64,000 nt of DNA from Streptomyces armeniacus (GTDB taxonomy: Bacteria; Actinomycetota; Actinomycetes; Streptomycetales; Streptomycetaceae), in assembly GCF_003355155.1 (NCBI RefSeq), contig NZ_CP031320.1, positions 6,809,861 to 6,873,860 on the forward strand, read 5' to 3'. This document shows positions 8,538-16,008 of this stretch, piece by piece. The stretch's first letter is position 1, and the number at the start of each line of letters is the position of its first letter. Both the position numbers and the translations under genes were made by a program. The notes under the pieces were generated by a model, which was given only the letters and a program-made list of their open reading frames with translations, did not search any database and was not told the DNA's origin.

Positions 8538-8554
8538 GTTACCAATCCTTTACC
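8538..8554 (+). promoter_or_regulatory. Direct repeat GTTACC-N5-TTTACC upstream of a secreted protein
   Basis: GTTACC (8538-8543) and TTTACC (8549-8554) repeat with an 11-base period, the geometry of sites for OmpR-family response regulators. They lie about 120 bases upstream of the small exported protein at 8671. The hexamer resembles MtrA-type repeats as I recall them, but the regulator cannot be assigned from sequence alone. Confidence 0.4.
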
Positions 8555-8670
8555 AAACTGGCCCGCAACTTTCGGCCCTCCCGGCGCGATAGGCAGTGCG
8601 TTCCGGCCGACAGCGAGTACGGCCGCGAGCGCCTTCCGAAACACAGCACCCCCGCCGTCAAAGGAGCAAC

Positions 8671-8997
8671 ATGTCCCTCCCCCTCACGCGCCGGATCGCC
8701 AAGGCCGCCCTGCTCAGCGCAGCCGGCGCCGCGTCGGTCGTCGGCGCGGCCGGTGCCGCGAGCGCCGCTGACCAGGCCTCCGGCCTGGGCGGACTGACCA
8801 ACCTCAGCAGCGCGGACGCCGGCAGCACCCTCGACAGCACCGCGACGAACGCCACGGGGCTCGCCGGGAAGGCGGGCAAGGACGTGGTGGACGCCGGCGT
8901 TCCGGCGGCGACGAAGGTCGTGGGCGAGACCGTCAAGGGCTCCAACTCCGATTCCAGCACCGGTGGCCTGCCCACCGCGGGTCTGCCGCTCTCCTGA
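8671..8997 (+). CDS. Small secreted protein, Ser/Thr/Gly-rich
   Basis: A 108-residue exported protein. A Sec signal peptide (MSLPLTRRIAKAALLSAAGAASVVGAAGAASA, cleavage after ASA near residue 32) precedes a mature part of about 75 residues rich in Gly, Ser, Thr, Asp and Lys, with no Cys. Small proteins of this kind are common in Streptomyces, often annotated 'ATP-binding protein' without motif support; none is visible here. The ATG at 8671 follows a good AAGGAG. About 230 bases of upstream non-coding DNA hold a response-regulator-like direct repeat, and a strong terminator follows. Confidence 0.8.
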   Translation: MSLPLTRRIAKAALLSAAGAASVVGAAGAASAADQASGLGGLTNLSSADAGSTLDSTATNATGLAGKAGKDVVDAGVPAATKVVGETVKGSNSDSSTGGLPTAGLPLS

Positions 8998-9050
8998 CCC
9001 CGGCGCTCCCGGCCGGGCCGGGAGCAGCGTGGGACACCTGATCCGAACGG

Positions 9051-9091
9051 CGGCGAGGGGCCCCGGAGTTCGCCTCCCGGGCCCCTCGCCG
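9051..9091. terminator. Strong bidirectional terminator
   Basis: A perfect 13-bp stem (9051-9063 with 9079-9091), with an inner GGAG/CTCC stem and a TTCGC loop. It lies between the ends of the small secreted protein gene and the oppositely oriented dapC. Confidence 0.75.
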
Positions 9092-9193
9092 CTGTGTGCT
9101 CACTGTCCGCGCAGTCCGGCGTACGGGCGCTGTCCGGCGTACGACCCGGCGCAGCGCCTGTGCCCAGTGCGCCCCTGCCCAGTGCGCCCCTGC

Positions 9194-10291
9194 TCAGTGC
9201 TCCAGCCGCTGTACGGCCGCCGCGACCCGCTCGTCCGTCGCCGTGAACGCGACCCGTACGAACCGCTCGCCCGCCGGACCGTAGAAGTCGCCCGGCGCGA
9301 CCAGGATGCCGCGCTTGGAGAGCTCGCCGACGGTGTCCCAGCAGGGCTCGTCCCGGGTCGCCCACAGGTAGAGCGACGCCTCGCTGTGCTCGATCCGGAA
9401 GCCGTACGCCTCCAGCGCGCCGCGCAGTGCCGCGCGCCGTGCCGCGTACCGTTCGCGCTGCTCCGCGACGTGCGCGTCGTCGTCCAGCGCCGCCGCCGCG
9501 GCGGCCTGTACGGGCGCGGGCGCCATCATCCCGCCGTGCTTCCGTACGAGCAGCAGGTCCCCGAGCACGGACGCGTCGCCGACGGCGAACGCGGCGCGGT
9601 AGCCGGCGAGGTTGGAGCGCTTGGAGAGCGAGTGGACGGCGACGATCCCCTCGTACGAGCCCCCGCACACGTCCGGGTGCAGCACGGACACCGGCTCGGT
9701 GTCCCAGCCCAGTTCGAGGTAGCACTCGTCGCTGACGAGCAGCACGCCGTGCTCGCGCGCCCAGGCGACCGCCGCGCGCAGTGTCTCGGCGGACAGGACA
9801 CGGCCGGTCGGATTCGAGGGCGAGTTGAGCCACAGCAGCCGCAGCCCGGCCGGGTCCAGCTCCGTGACCTCCTCGTACGTGACCGGCTCCGCACCGGCGG
9901 CCCGCGCACCCACCTCGTACGTGGGGTAGGCCAGCCGCGGGTACGCCACGCGGTCGCCCTCGCCCAGCCCCAGCTGGGTCGGCAGCCACGCGACGAACTC
10001 CTTCGAGCCGACGACGGGCAGCACGTTCGCATGCTCGACACCGCGTGCCCCGAGGCGGCGCCCGCACCAGCCCGCGATCGCGTCGCGAAGGGCGGGCGTG
10101 CCCCACACCGTGGGGTAGCCGGGGCTGTTCGCGGCGTCCGCGAGCGCCCGCCGGACCAGCTCCGGGACCGGGTCGACGGGCGTGCCGACGGACAGGTCCA
10201 CGATGCCGCCCGCGTGGGCCGCGGCCGTCGCCTTGTACGGCTCCAGGCGGTCCCAGGGGAAGACGGGCAGCCGGGCGGAGACGGATGACAA
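9194..10291 (-). CDS. dapC: Succinyldiaminopimelate transaminase (class I/II aminotransferase)
   Basis: A 365-residue PLP-dependent fold-type I aminotransferase. It is likely to make N-succinyl-L,L-diaminopimelate from N-succinyl-2-amino-6-ketopimelate, the step just before DapE, whose gene is 2 kb away. Signatures are the substrate segment NSPSNPTGRVLS, the PLP-phenol pair SDECY and the Schiff-base lysine in HSLSKRSNLAGYR, with the conserved C-terminal Arg region RFVRVAF. The start is TTG (10289-10291; second residue S in SSVSARLPVFPWDRL), with no strong ribosome site, so the exact start is less certain. It lies downstream of the ferredoxin gene, separated by a hairpin. Some family members also transaminate prephenate. 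Confidence 0.9.
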   Translation of the reverse strand: MSSVSARLPVFPWDRLEPYKATAAAHAGGIVDLSVGTPVDPVPELVRRALADAANSPGYPTVWGTPALRDAIAGWCGRRLGARGVEHANVLPVVGSKEFVAWLPTQLGLGEGDRVAYPRLAYPTYEVGARAAGAEPVTYEEVTELDPAGLRLLWLNSPSNPTGRVLSAETLRAAVAWAREHGVLLVSDECYLELGWDTEPVSVLHPDVCGGSYEGIVAVHSLSKRSNLAGYRAAFAVGDASVLGDLLLVRKHGGMMAPAPVQAAAAAALDDDAHVAEQRERYAARRAALRGALEAYGFRIEHSEASLYLWATRDEPCWDTVGELSKRGILVAPGDFYGPAGERFVRVAFTATDERVAAAVQRLEH

Positions 10292-10319
10292 GGGTTGCTC
10301 ACTCTCTCTCGGAACACGT

Positions 10320-10350
10320 CGGTCCCGTACGGGCGTGCCGTACGGGACCG
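10320..10350 (-). terminator. Hairpin between fdxA and dapC
   Basis: GGTCCCGTACGG (10321-10332) and CCGTACGGGACC (10338-10349) form a perfect 12-bp stem, 13 with the flanking C-G pair, around a 5-base loop. It follows the ferredoxin stop by about 30 bases and could end or attenuate transcription into dapC. Confidence 0.6.
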
Positions 10351-10377
10351 GTGCAGCGGTGCGCGCCTGGCCTCAGG

Positions 10378-10704
10378 TCACTCGTCGTGGCTCTGCGGCG
10401 GCAGTGCGGCGATGACGGGATGGTCGCGCTCGATCAGGCCGAGCTTCGAAGCACCACCGGGCGAGCCGAGCTCGTCGAAGAACTCGACGTTCGCCTTGTA
10501 GTAGTCCTTCCACTCCTCGGGAGTGTCATCCTCGTAGAAGATCGCCTCGACCGGGCAGACCGGCTCACAGGCCCCGCAGTCGACGCATTCGTCCGGGTGG
10601 ATGTACAAGGACCGCTGGCCCTCGTAAATGCAGTCGACGGGGCACTCCTCGATGCATGCCTTGTCTTTAAGATCGACACAAGGCTCCGCGATGACGTAGG
10701 TCAC
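10378..10704 (-). CDS. fdxA: 7Fe (3Fe-4S/4Fe-4S) ferredoxin
   Basis: A 108-residue soluble electron carrier of the 7Fe type typical of actinobacteria. Cysteines are at 9, 17, 21 and 25 and again at 40, 43, 46 and 50 (CVDCGACEPVCP). In this family one cluster is 3Fe-4S and the other 4Fe-4S, with cysteines crossing between the two sites. The C-terminal 55 residues (YYKANVEFFDELGSPGGA...) are the usual extension. The GTG at 10702-10704 has GAGGAGGAAC upstream. It is divergent from the GNAT gene. Its redox partner is unknown; the dapC-fdxA adjacency is shared with mycobacteria. Confidence 0.95.
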   Translation of the reverse strand: MTYVIAEPCVDLKDKACIEECPVDCIYEGQRSLYIHPDECVDCGACEPVCPVEAIFYEDDTPEEWKDYYKANVEFFDELGSPGGASKLGLIERDHPVIAALPPQSHDE

Positions 10705-10842
10705 GCTGTCGTTCCTCCTCGATAGGGGCGGCGGAGCGAGTACGGCTCTGCCGCGGGGCGCGCGGGAGCGCGGCGTCGTCGATGCCCGCACCTAGTATCT
10801 CCGTTCCCCGGCATGAGACGAACAGGAGGGGTGGGTAGAGCT

Positions 10843-11967
10843 GTGGAATTCGCCACAGGCGGACATCTTGAGGTCCGCATTACCCCTGACGACGTGGGGA
10901 AACGCGTATCCGTGAGGTCTTTGACCGGTCCGGATGAGCCGAAGGCCGCCTTTACCGACACTGTAGGCGTCCTCACCTCGTGGACCGGCGGGACGCTGCG
11001 GATCACGCGCCGCGACGGGCGGACCGTCGCGCTCCGGGAGGCGGCGCTCGTGGCGGGCAAGCCCGTACCGGCGGCGCCGGCGCGGCGCCGGGGCGTACCG
11101 GCCGCGAGCGTGCGCGAGCTGCAGTGGGTCGCGGCGCGGGGGTGGCCGGCCGTCGAGACGGAACGGCTCGGGGAGTGGACACTGCGGGCCAGCCCCGTGG
11201 CCGTACGAGGGCCCGTACGGGGGGAAGCATCCGTACGGGGGCCCGTACGGCGTGCGGGCTTCACCTCGCGGGCGAACTCCGTGCTGCCGCTCGGCGACCC
11301 CGGACTTCCGCTCGACGCGGCGCTGCGGCACGTTCAGGACTGGTACGCGGAGCGTGGGCTTCCGGCGAAGGTGCAGGTCGCGACCGGTCACGAGGGCGCG
11401 CACGAGCTGCTCGCCGCCCGGCTCGACGAGCGCGGCTGGACCGCCGACCGGCACACGCTGATGCGCACCGGCGCCCTCGCGCCGCTCGCCGACCGCGCAC
11501 CGGACACCCGCGTACGGGTGCACCGGCGGCTCGACGCCGACTGGCTGCGGGCGTACGGGCGCGCGGAAGAGGCGGAGGACGAGACGGCGCCGCGGGTGCT
11601 GAGCGGCGGGCCCTCGGTGTGGTTCGCGACGGTTCCCGGCGAGGGCGAGGCGCCTGGCGAGGGCGGGCCGCGTGGGGAGGGCGAGGCGCATGGCGAGGGC
11701 GGGCCGCCCGTCCCCGCCGCGATCGGGCGGTGCGTGGTGGACGGGCGCTGGGCCGGGTTCGCGGCGATAGAGGTGGCACCGGCGTACCGGCGGCAGGGCT
11801 TCGCCCGCGCCGTCATGGCGGAGCTGGCCCGTACGGCGCTCGCGGAGGGCGCCTCGGCCGCGTACCTCCAGGTGGAGGCGGACAACGACGCGGCACGCGC
11901 GCTGTACGACGGCCTGGGGTTCGCGGACCACCACGCGTACCACTACCGCACCGCACCACGGGTCTGA
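10843..11967 (+). CDS. GNAT family N-acetyltransferase
   Basis: A protein of about 374 residues with two parts. Residues 1-80 form a small beta-barrel-like domain (HLEVRITPDDVGKRVSVRSL...VGVLTSWTGGTLRITRRDG) that recurs at the front of this family. The second half ends in a GNAT domain (WAGFAAIEVAPAYRRQGFARAVMAELARTALAEGASAAYLQVEADNDAARALYDGLGF), with the acetyl-CoA loop in YRRQGFA. A linker near 11638-11703 is a short Gly-Glu repeat (GEGEAPGEGGPRGEGEAHGEGG). The start may be GTG 10843 (chosen, GAG-containing leader) or ATG 10813. The substrate is unknown. It is tightly followed by the SirB1-like gene. Confidence 0.85.
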   Translation: MEFATGGHLEVRITPDDVGKRVSVRSLTGPDEPKAAFTDTVGVLTSWTGGTLRITRRDGRTVALREAALVAGKPVPAAPARRRGVPAASVRELQWVAARGWPAVETERLGEWTLRASPVAVRGPVRGEASVRGPVRRAGFTSRANSVLPLGDPGLPLDAALRHVQDWYAERGLPAKVQVATGHEGAHELLAARLDERGWTADRHTLMRTGALAPLADRAPDTRVRVHRRLDADWLRAYGRAEEAEDETAPRVLSGGPSVWFATVPGEGEAPGEGGPRGEGEAHGEGGPPVPAAIGRCVVDGRWAGFAAIEVAPAYRRQGFARAVMAELARTALAEGASAAYLQVEADNDAARALYDGLGFADHHAYHYRTAPRV

Positions 11968-11995
11968 CCGCGCCGACCGCGCCAGGGAGCTACAC

Positions 11996-12877
11996 ATGAC
12001 GACGAGCGGCAACAGGGAGCGGTTCCGGCGTGCCGCTGCCGAGGAGCGGCCCGACCTGGCACTGCTGTGCCTGCTGATCGGCGCCGAGTCCGATCCGGAG
12101 GGCGGCGAGGCGGCGATCGACGCGGCGCAGATCGAACTCGACCGGCTGGCCGGCGAACTGCCTGCGGACCTGCCGGGCGACGGTGCAAGCGGTGCCGGCG
12201 GCAGCGGGCCCGTGCCGCCCGGCGGCCCGCAGGCCTGGGCGGAGGCGCTGCGGCGGCTGCTCGGCGAGACGTACGGCTTCCACGGCACCCCGGCGGACTA
12301 CCGCCGCCTCGACTCCTCACTCCTCCAGGCCGTGCTGACCCGCAGACGCGGGCTGCCGATCCTGCTGTCCGTGGTCTGGATCGAGGTGGCCCGGCGGGCC
12401 GGGGCGCGCGTGTACGGGGTGGCGCTGCCCGGCCACTTCGTCGTCGGCTTCGGCGACCCGGACGGCGAACACGTACTGGCCGACCCCTTCGCCGGCGGAC
12501 GTACGCTCGCGGCCTCGGACGTGGACCTGCTCGTCGCGGGCGCGACCGGCGAACGGAGCCCCGTACCGCCGACCCTGCTGCGGCCCGCGGACCCGCTGGA
12601 CACGGTGCTGCGGGTGCTCAACAACGTCCGGGCGTGGGCCGCCGCCCGCCCCGAGCACTCGTCCGTCCAGCTGTGGGCCCTCGAACTCGCCCTGCTCCTC
12701 CCCCACCGCCCGATGCGGCTACGGCTGGAGCACGCGCAACTGCTCGTCGAGCGGGGCGATTTCCTGGCGGGGGCACAGGAACTGGAGGAGTACGCGGACC
12801 TCGTGGCGACGGTGGACCCCCGCTCGGCCGACACGGCCCGCCACGCGGCCCACACGGCCCGAGCCCGCCTCAACTAG
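11996..12877 (+). CDS. SirB1-like transglutaminase-fold / TPR protein
   Basis: A 293-residue protein. The core resembles the SirB1/transglutaminase_9 domain: RRRGLPILLSVVWIEVARRAGARVYGVALPGHFVVGF, with an ADPFAGG segment after it. This is followed by helical repeats (LRVLNNVRAWAAARPEHSSVQLWALELALLLPHRPMRLRLEHAQLLVERGDFLAGAQELEEYA) of TPR character. There is no Cys in the usual catalytic position of true transglutaminases, so enzymatic activity is doubtful. The function is not established. The ATG at 11996 follows AGGGAG, 28 bases after the GNAT gene, so an operon is likely. Just downstream the sequence runs into the adapter-like join. Confidence 0.82.
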   Translation: MTTSGNRERFRRAAAEERPDLALLCLLIGAESDPEGGEAAIDAAQIELDRLAGELPADLPGDGASGAGGSGPVPPGGPQAWAEALRRLLGETYGFHGTPADYRRLDSSLLQAVLTRRRGLPILLSVVWIEVARRAGARVYGVALPGHFVVGFGDPDGEHVLADPFAGGRTLAASDVDLLVAGATGERSPVPPTLLRPADPLDTVLRVLNNVRAWAAARPEHSSVQLWALELALLLPHRPMRLRLEHAQLLVERGDFLAGAQELEEYADLVATVDPRSADTARHAAHTARARLN

Positions 12878-13025
12878 GCGCTGCGCCGGGCTTTAGCCGT
12901 ACGTCGGCCCTCGGGCGCCCCGGCATTCCGCCGGACCCTCGCCACGGGGGCGGGGCGCCGTCGCGGCGGGAAGGGTGCGGGCCCGTGCCCAACTGGCCCG
13001 GCACGCCAGACGCCCGGACCGGGGC
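12878..13025. other. Non-coding stretch left of the adapter join
   Basis: GC-rich sequence between the SirB1-like gene and the adapter-like segment. I see no conserved protein in any frame, no ribosome site and no clear hairpin. It may be the natural 3' flank of the operon, or damaged read-end sequence leading into the artefact. Confidence 0.5.
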
Positions 13026-13091
13026 CCGTCTCCTATACACATTTCCGAGCCCAATAGACGGGCCCCTACTTCTTCTGCCGTCCTCTCGCGG
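13026..13091 (+). other. Probable Illumina Nextera i7 adapter remnant (assembly artefact)
   Basis: Bases 13026-13059 match the 34-base Nextera transposon-end/read-2 adapter (TATACACAT, then TCCGAGCCCA, then AGAC) at 29 of 34 positions. After exactly 8 bases (13060-13067, the index position) bases 13068-13091 match the P7 tail at 16 of 24, including TGCCGTC. Translations also resemble the spurious adapter peptides known from databases: [10 protein letters not shown] on the minus strand, and [10 protein letters not shown] and PIHISEPN on the plus strand. Adapter comparison is from memory. The most likely explanation is adapter read-through built into the contig. Confidence 0.85.
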
Positions 13092-13327
13092 CCGCGCCGG
13101 GCGCGCGCTCCACGGACGCGCCGTGGCATCACGCCCAGCCGCCGTCCGACGAAGGCGGAGCAGCGGCCCCCGGTATACGTCGCGACGCCGAGCCGGACCG
13201 CGACCCGGCCCCCGACCCGGACCGCGACCCGGCCCCCGACCCCGACCGCGATCGGGGCCCCGACCGCGGCCGCGGCACCCAGAGCGGCGACGGCACGGAC
13301 GGCGACGGCGAAGGGGGCGAGAGCTGA
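13092..13327 (+). pseudogene. 3' fragment of an upstream nuo-operon gene, cut by the adapter join
   Basis: The frame ending at TGA 13325-13327 is open back through the adapter segment and has no start. Its stop overlaps the nuoH start (TGATG), the same coupling as elsewhere in the operon, so it is probably the tail of the preceding nuo gene. The tail is low in complexity: a Pro-Asp-Arg repeat (roughly RDPAPDPD repeated) and a [13 protein letters not shown] end. No conserved domain remains, so the subunit cannot be named; the D subunit, or another subunit of a partial nuo cluster, is plausible. Confidence 0.4.
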
Positions 13328-14286
13328 TGGACGTATTCGACGTCGCGCTCCGGCTGGTCGCCGTGCTCGTGGTCTTCCTCACCTTCCCCCTGATCATCGG
13401 CCAGACCGAGCACAAGGTGATGGCCCACATGCAGGGCCGCGTCGGCCCGATGTACGCCGGCGGGTTCCACGGCTGGGCCCAACTGATCGCCGACGGGGTC
13501 AAGTTCGCGCAGAAGGAAGACGTCGTTCCGGACGGTGCCGACCGGCGGGTCTTCCAGTTGGCCCCCGCCGTGGCGCTCATCCCGTACCTCCTGGTCCTGA
13601 TCGCCATTCCGATCGCGCCAGGCAGCGGCGTCGGGCAGGTGATCGACGCCGGCATCTTCTTCGTACTCGCCGTGATGGGCGTCGGCGTGCTCGGCTCGCT
13701 GATGGGCGGCTGGGCCTCCGCGAACAAGTTCTCGCTCCTCGGCGGCCTCCGTACGGGCGCCCAGCTGATGGCGTACGAGCTGCCGATGCTGCTCGCCGCC
13801 GCGTCCGTCGCGATGGCCGCCGGCACGCTCTCGCTGACCGGCATCCTCGGCGCCTTCGAGTGGTGGTGGGTGCCGTGGCAGATCATCGGCGCCGTCGTCT
13901 TCTTCACGGCCGGGCTGGCCGAGCTTCAGCGGCCCCCGTTCGACGCCCCGGTCGCGGACTCGGAGATCATCTTCGGTGCCTACACCGAGTACACGGGGCT
14001 GCGTTTCGCCCTCTTCCTGCTTGCCGAGTACGCGGGCATCGTGGTGCTCTGCGGGCTGACCACCGTGCTGTTCCTGGGCGGCTGGCACGGCCCGTTCTCC
14101 GGCGAACTCGGCTGGCTGTGGACCCTGCTCAAGACGGCGGTGCTCGCCTTCGTGGTCATCTGGCTGCGGGTCAGCTATCCGCGGCTGCGCGAGGACCAGA
14201 TCCAGCGGGTGGCCTGGACCGCGCTCGTACCGCTCGCGCTCCTTCAGATCGCCCTCACCGGCGTCGTCAAGGTGGTGATCCAGTGA
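13327..14286 (+). CDS. nuoH: NADH-quinone oxidoreductase subunit H
   Basis: A 319-residue integral membrane subunit of complex I, at the junction of the quinone site and the proton channel. About eight transmembrane helices are visible, with the conserved [36 protein letters not shown] near the N-terminus and [31 protein letters not shown] near residue 215. The ATG overlaps the preceding stop (TGATG), and its own stop overlaps the nuoI GTG (GTGA). It is the first complete gene of a seven-gene H-N run. Genes A-G are not in the window. Confidence 0.95.
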   Translation: MDVFDVALRLVAVLVVFLTFPLIIGQTEHKVMAHMQGRVGPMYAGGFHGWAQLIADGVKFAQKEDVVPDGADRRVFQLAPAVALIPYLLVLIAIPIAPGSGVGQVIDAGIFFVLAVMGVGVLGSLMGGWASANKFSLLGGLRTGAQLMAYELPMLLAAASVAMAAGTLSLTGILGAFEWWWVPWQIIGAVVFFTAGLAELQRPPFDAPVADSEIIFGAYTEYTGLRFALFLLAEYAGIVVLCGLTTVLFLGGWHGPFSGELGWLWTLLKTAVLAFVVIWLRVSYPRLREDQIQRVAWTALVPLALLQIALTGVVKVVIQ

Positions 14287-15017
14287 AGTCCCGCCCGTCG
14301 TCCGCGACTCCCACCGTGACGGCCGCCGCCGGCGCGGCCGACGCCCCGGCGGAGCCGTCCGGGAAGCGCCGTTCGCTGCCCGGTTCGGGGCTCGCCAAGG
14401 GCCTCGCGGTCACCCTTCGTACGATGACGCGGCGGTCGGTCACCGCGCACTATCCGGACGTGCAGCCCGAACTGCCGCCGCGCAGCCGGGGCGTCATCGC
14501 GCTGTTCGAGGAGAACTGCACGGTCTGCATGCTGTGCGCGCGCGAGTGCCCCGACTGGTGCATCTACATCGACTCGCACAAGGAGACGGTGCCGCCGACC
14601 GCTCCGGGCGGGCGGGAGCGCAGCCGGAACGTGCTGGACCGCTTCGCCATCGACTTCTCACTCTGCATGTACTGCGGCATCTGCATCGAGGTGTGCCCCT
14701 TCGACGCGCTGTTCTGGTCGCCGGAGTTCGAGTACGCGGAGACCGACATCCACGAGCTGACGCACGAACGGGACAAGCTGCGGGAGTGGATGTGGACCGT
14801 GCCCGAACCGCCCGCGCTGGATCCGGCGGCGGAGGAGCCGAAGGAGATCGCCGCGGCCCGTAAGACGGCGGACAAGCTCGCCGCCGCCGAACAGGCGCAG
14901 CGGGCCGAGCAGTCGGAGCAGCCGGGACAGCGCGAACAGCCCGAGCCGCCCGGACAGTCCGGACAGGCCGACGCGGCACGGGACCAGGCACCGGGACCGC
15001 GGGAGGGCGACGCGTGA
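14283..15017 (+). CDS. nuoI: NADH-quinone oxidoreductase subunit I
   Basis: A 244-residue peripheral subunit carrying two 4Fe-4S clusters (N6a/N6b) that pass electrons toward the quinone site. The motifs [12 protein letters not shown] and [12 protein letters not shown] are intact. An N-terminal extension of about 45 residues and a Gln/Glu/Pro-rich C-terminal tail of about 65 residues ([17 protein letters not shown]) are longer than in the enterobacterial protein, as in other actinomycetes. The GTG start (14283) overlaps the nuoH stop. Confidence 0.95.
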   Translation: MKSRPSSATPTVTAAAGAADAPAEPSGKRRSLPGSGLAKGLAVTLRTMTRRSVTAHYPDVQPELPPRSRGVIALFEENCTVCMLCARECPDWCIYIDSHKETVPPTAPGGRERSRNVLDRFAIDFSLCMYCGICIEVCPFDALFWSPEFEYAETDIHELTHERDKLREWMWTVPEPPALDPAAEEPKEIAAARKTADKLAAAEQAQRAEQSEQPGQREQPEPPGQSGQADAARDQAPGPREGDA

Positions 15018-15619
15018 GCCACGCTGCCGCACACCCCGGATTCCTCTCGCCCACCGGTGTCGAGATCGTCTTCGTCCTCGTCGGCATCGCCACCCTCGCC
15101 GCCGCCGTCATCACCGTCACCACCAGGAAACTGGTGCACGCGGCGCTGTGGCTGGTGGTGGCGCTCGGCGGGATCGCCGTCGAGTACCTGCTGCTCACCG
15201 CGGAGTTCATCGCGTGGGTCCAGGTGCTGATCTACGTCGGGTCCGTCGTCGTCCTCCTCCTCTTCGGGCTGATGCTCACGCGCGCGCCGATCGGTGACTC
15301 GCCGGACGCCGACTCCGGCAACCGGTGGGTGGCGCTCGCGGTCGCCCTGGCCGCCGCGGCCACGCTGGTCACCGTCGTCGTGGACGCGTTCCGCGCCACG
15401 TGGATCGACCTCGACTCGTCCGTGCAGGGCTCCGCCGACGTCACCGGCGAGATCCTCTTCCGGCACTGGGTGCTGCCGTTCGAGGCGCTGTCGGTCCTGC
15501 TGCTCGCCGCGCTCGTCGGCGCGATCGTGCTGTCCCGCAAGGCGGGCCGCGCAGCCGCCGGTCCGGGCCCGAGCCCCGCACCGGACGAGACCGCCACCGA
15601 CGGAGAGGAGCAGCGCTGA
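15014..15619 (+). CDS. nuoJ: NADH-quinone oxidoreductase subunit J
   Basis: A 201-residue membrane subunit with five predicted helices. The family segment [48 protein letters not shown], which includes the pi-bulge helix of complex I, is intact. A periplasmic or loop insert and a Pro/Ala-rich C-terminal tail follow. The GTG start overlaps the nuoI stop and its stop overlaps the nuoK ATG. Confidence 0.95.
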   Translation: MSHAAAHPGFLSPTGVEIVFVLVGIATLAAAVITVTTRKLVHAALWLVVALGGIAVEYLLLTAEFIAWVQVLIYVGSVVVLLLFGLMLTRAPIGDSPDADSGNRWVALAVALAAAATLVTVVVDAFRATWIDLDSSVQGSADVTGEILFRHWVLPFEALSVLLLAALVGAIVLSRKAGRAAAGPGPSPAPDETATDGEEQR

Positions 15620-16008
15620 TGCATCTCGCCTATCCGGCCGTGCTCGCCGTCCTCCTCTTCTGCGTCGGCATCTACGGCGTCCTCGCCCGCCGCAACGCCA
15701 TCCTGGTCCTGATGTCGGTCGAGCTGATGCTCAACGCCGTCAACCTCAACCTCGTGGCGTTCGACGTCTGGCTCCGCGAAACCCTGCACACAGGTCAGGC
15801 GCTCACCCTCTTCGTCATCGCCATCGCCGCCGCCGAGATCGGCATCGGTCTCGCCATCGTGCTGATGGTCTACCGCAACAGAGGCACCTCCGACGTCGAC
15901 CGCCTCCGCGACCTCAAGGAGACCGCGGCCGGGGCCGCGACCGGGACCGCGGACGGCGACGCCAGCACACGCGAACAGGGGAATTCCGCCGGGAGGCAGA
16001 CCGCGTGA
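15619..16008 (+). CDS. nuoK: NADH-quinone oxidoreductase subunit K
   Basis: A 129-residue, three-helix membrane subunit. It keeps the functional glutamates of the family in [14 protein letters not shown] and [15 protein letters not shown]-terminal tail of about 35 hydrophilic residues ([23 protein letters not shown]) is longer than usual. The ATG overlaps the nuoJ stop, and the stop overlaps the nuoL GTG. Confidence 0.95.
   Translation: MHLAYPAVLAVLLFCVGIYGVLARRNAILVLMSVELMLNAVNLNLVAFDVWLRETLHTGQALTLFVIAIAAAEIGIGLAIVLMVYRNRGTSDVDRLRDLKETAAGAATGTADGDASTREQGNSAGRQTA

Noticed and set aside
12067..14286. One very long ORF reading from the SirB1-like region into nuoH
   Set aside because: It crosses the adapter-like segment and frames without protein-like composition. 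Only the part from 13327 is nuoH.
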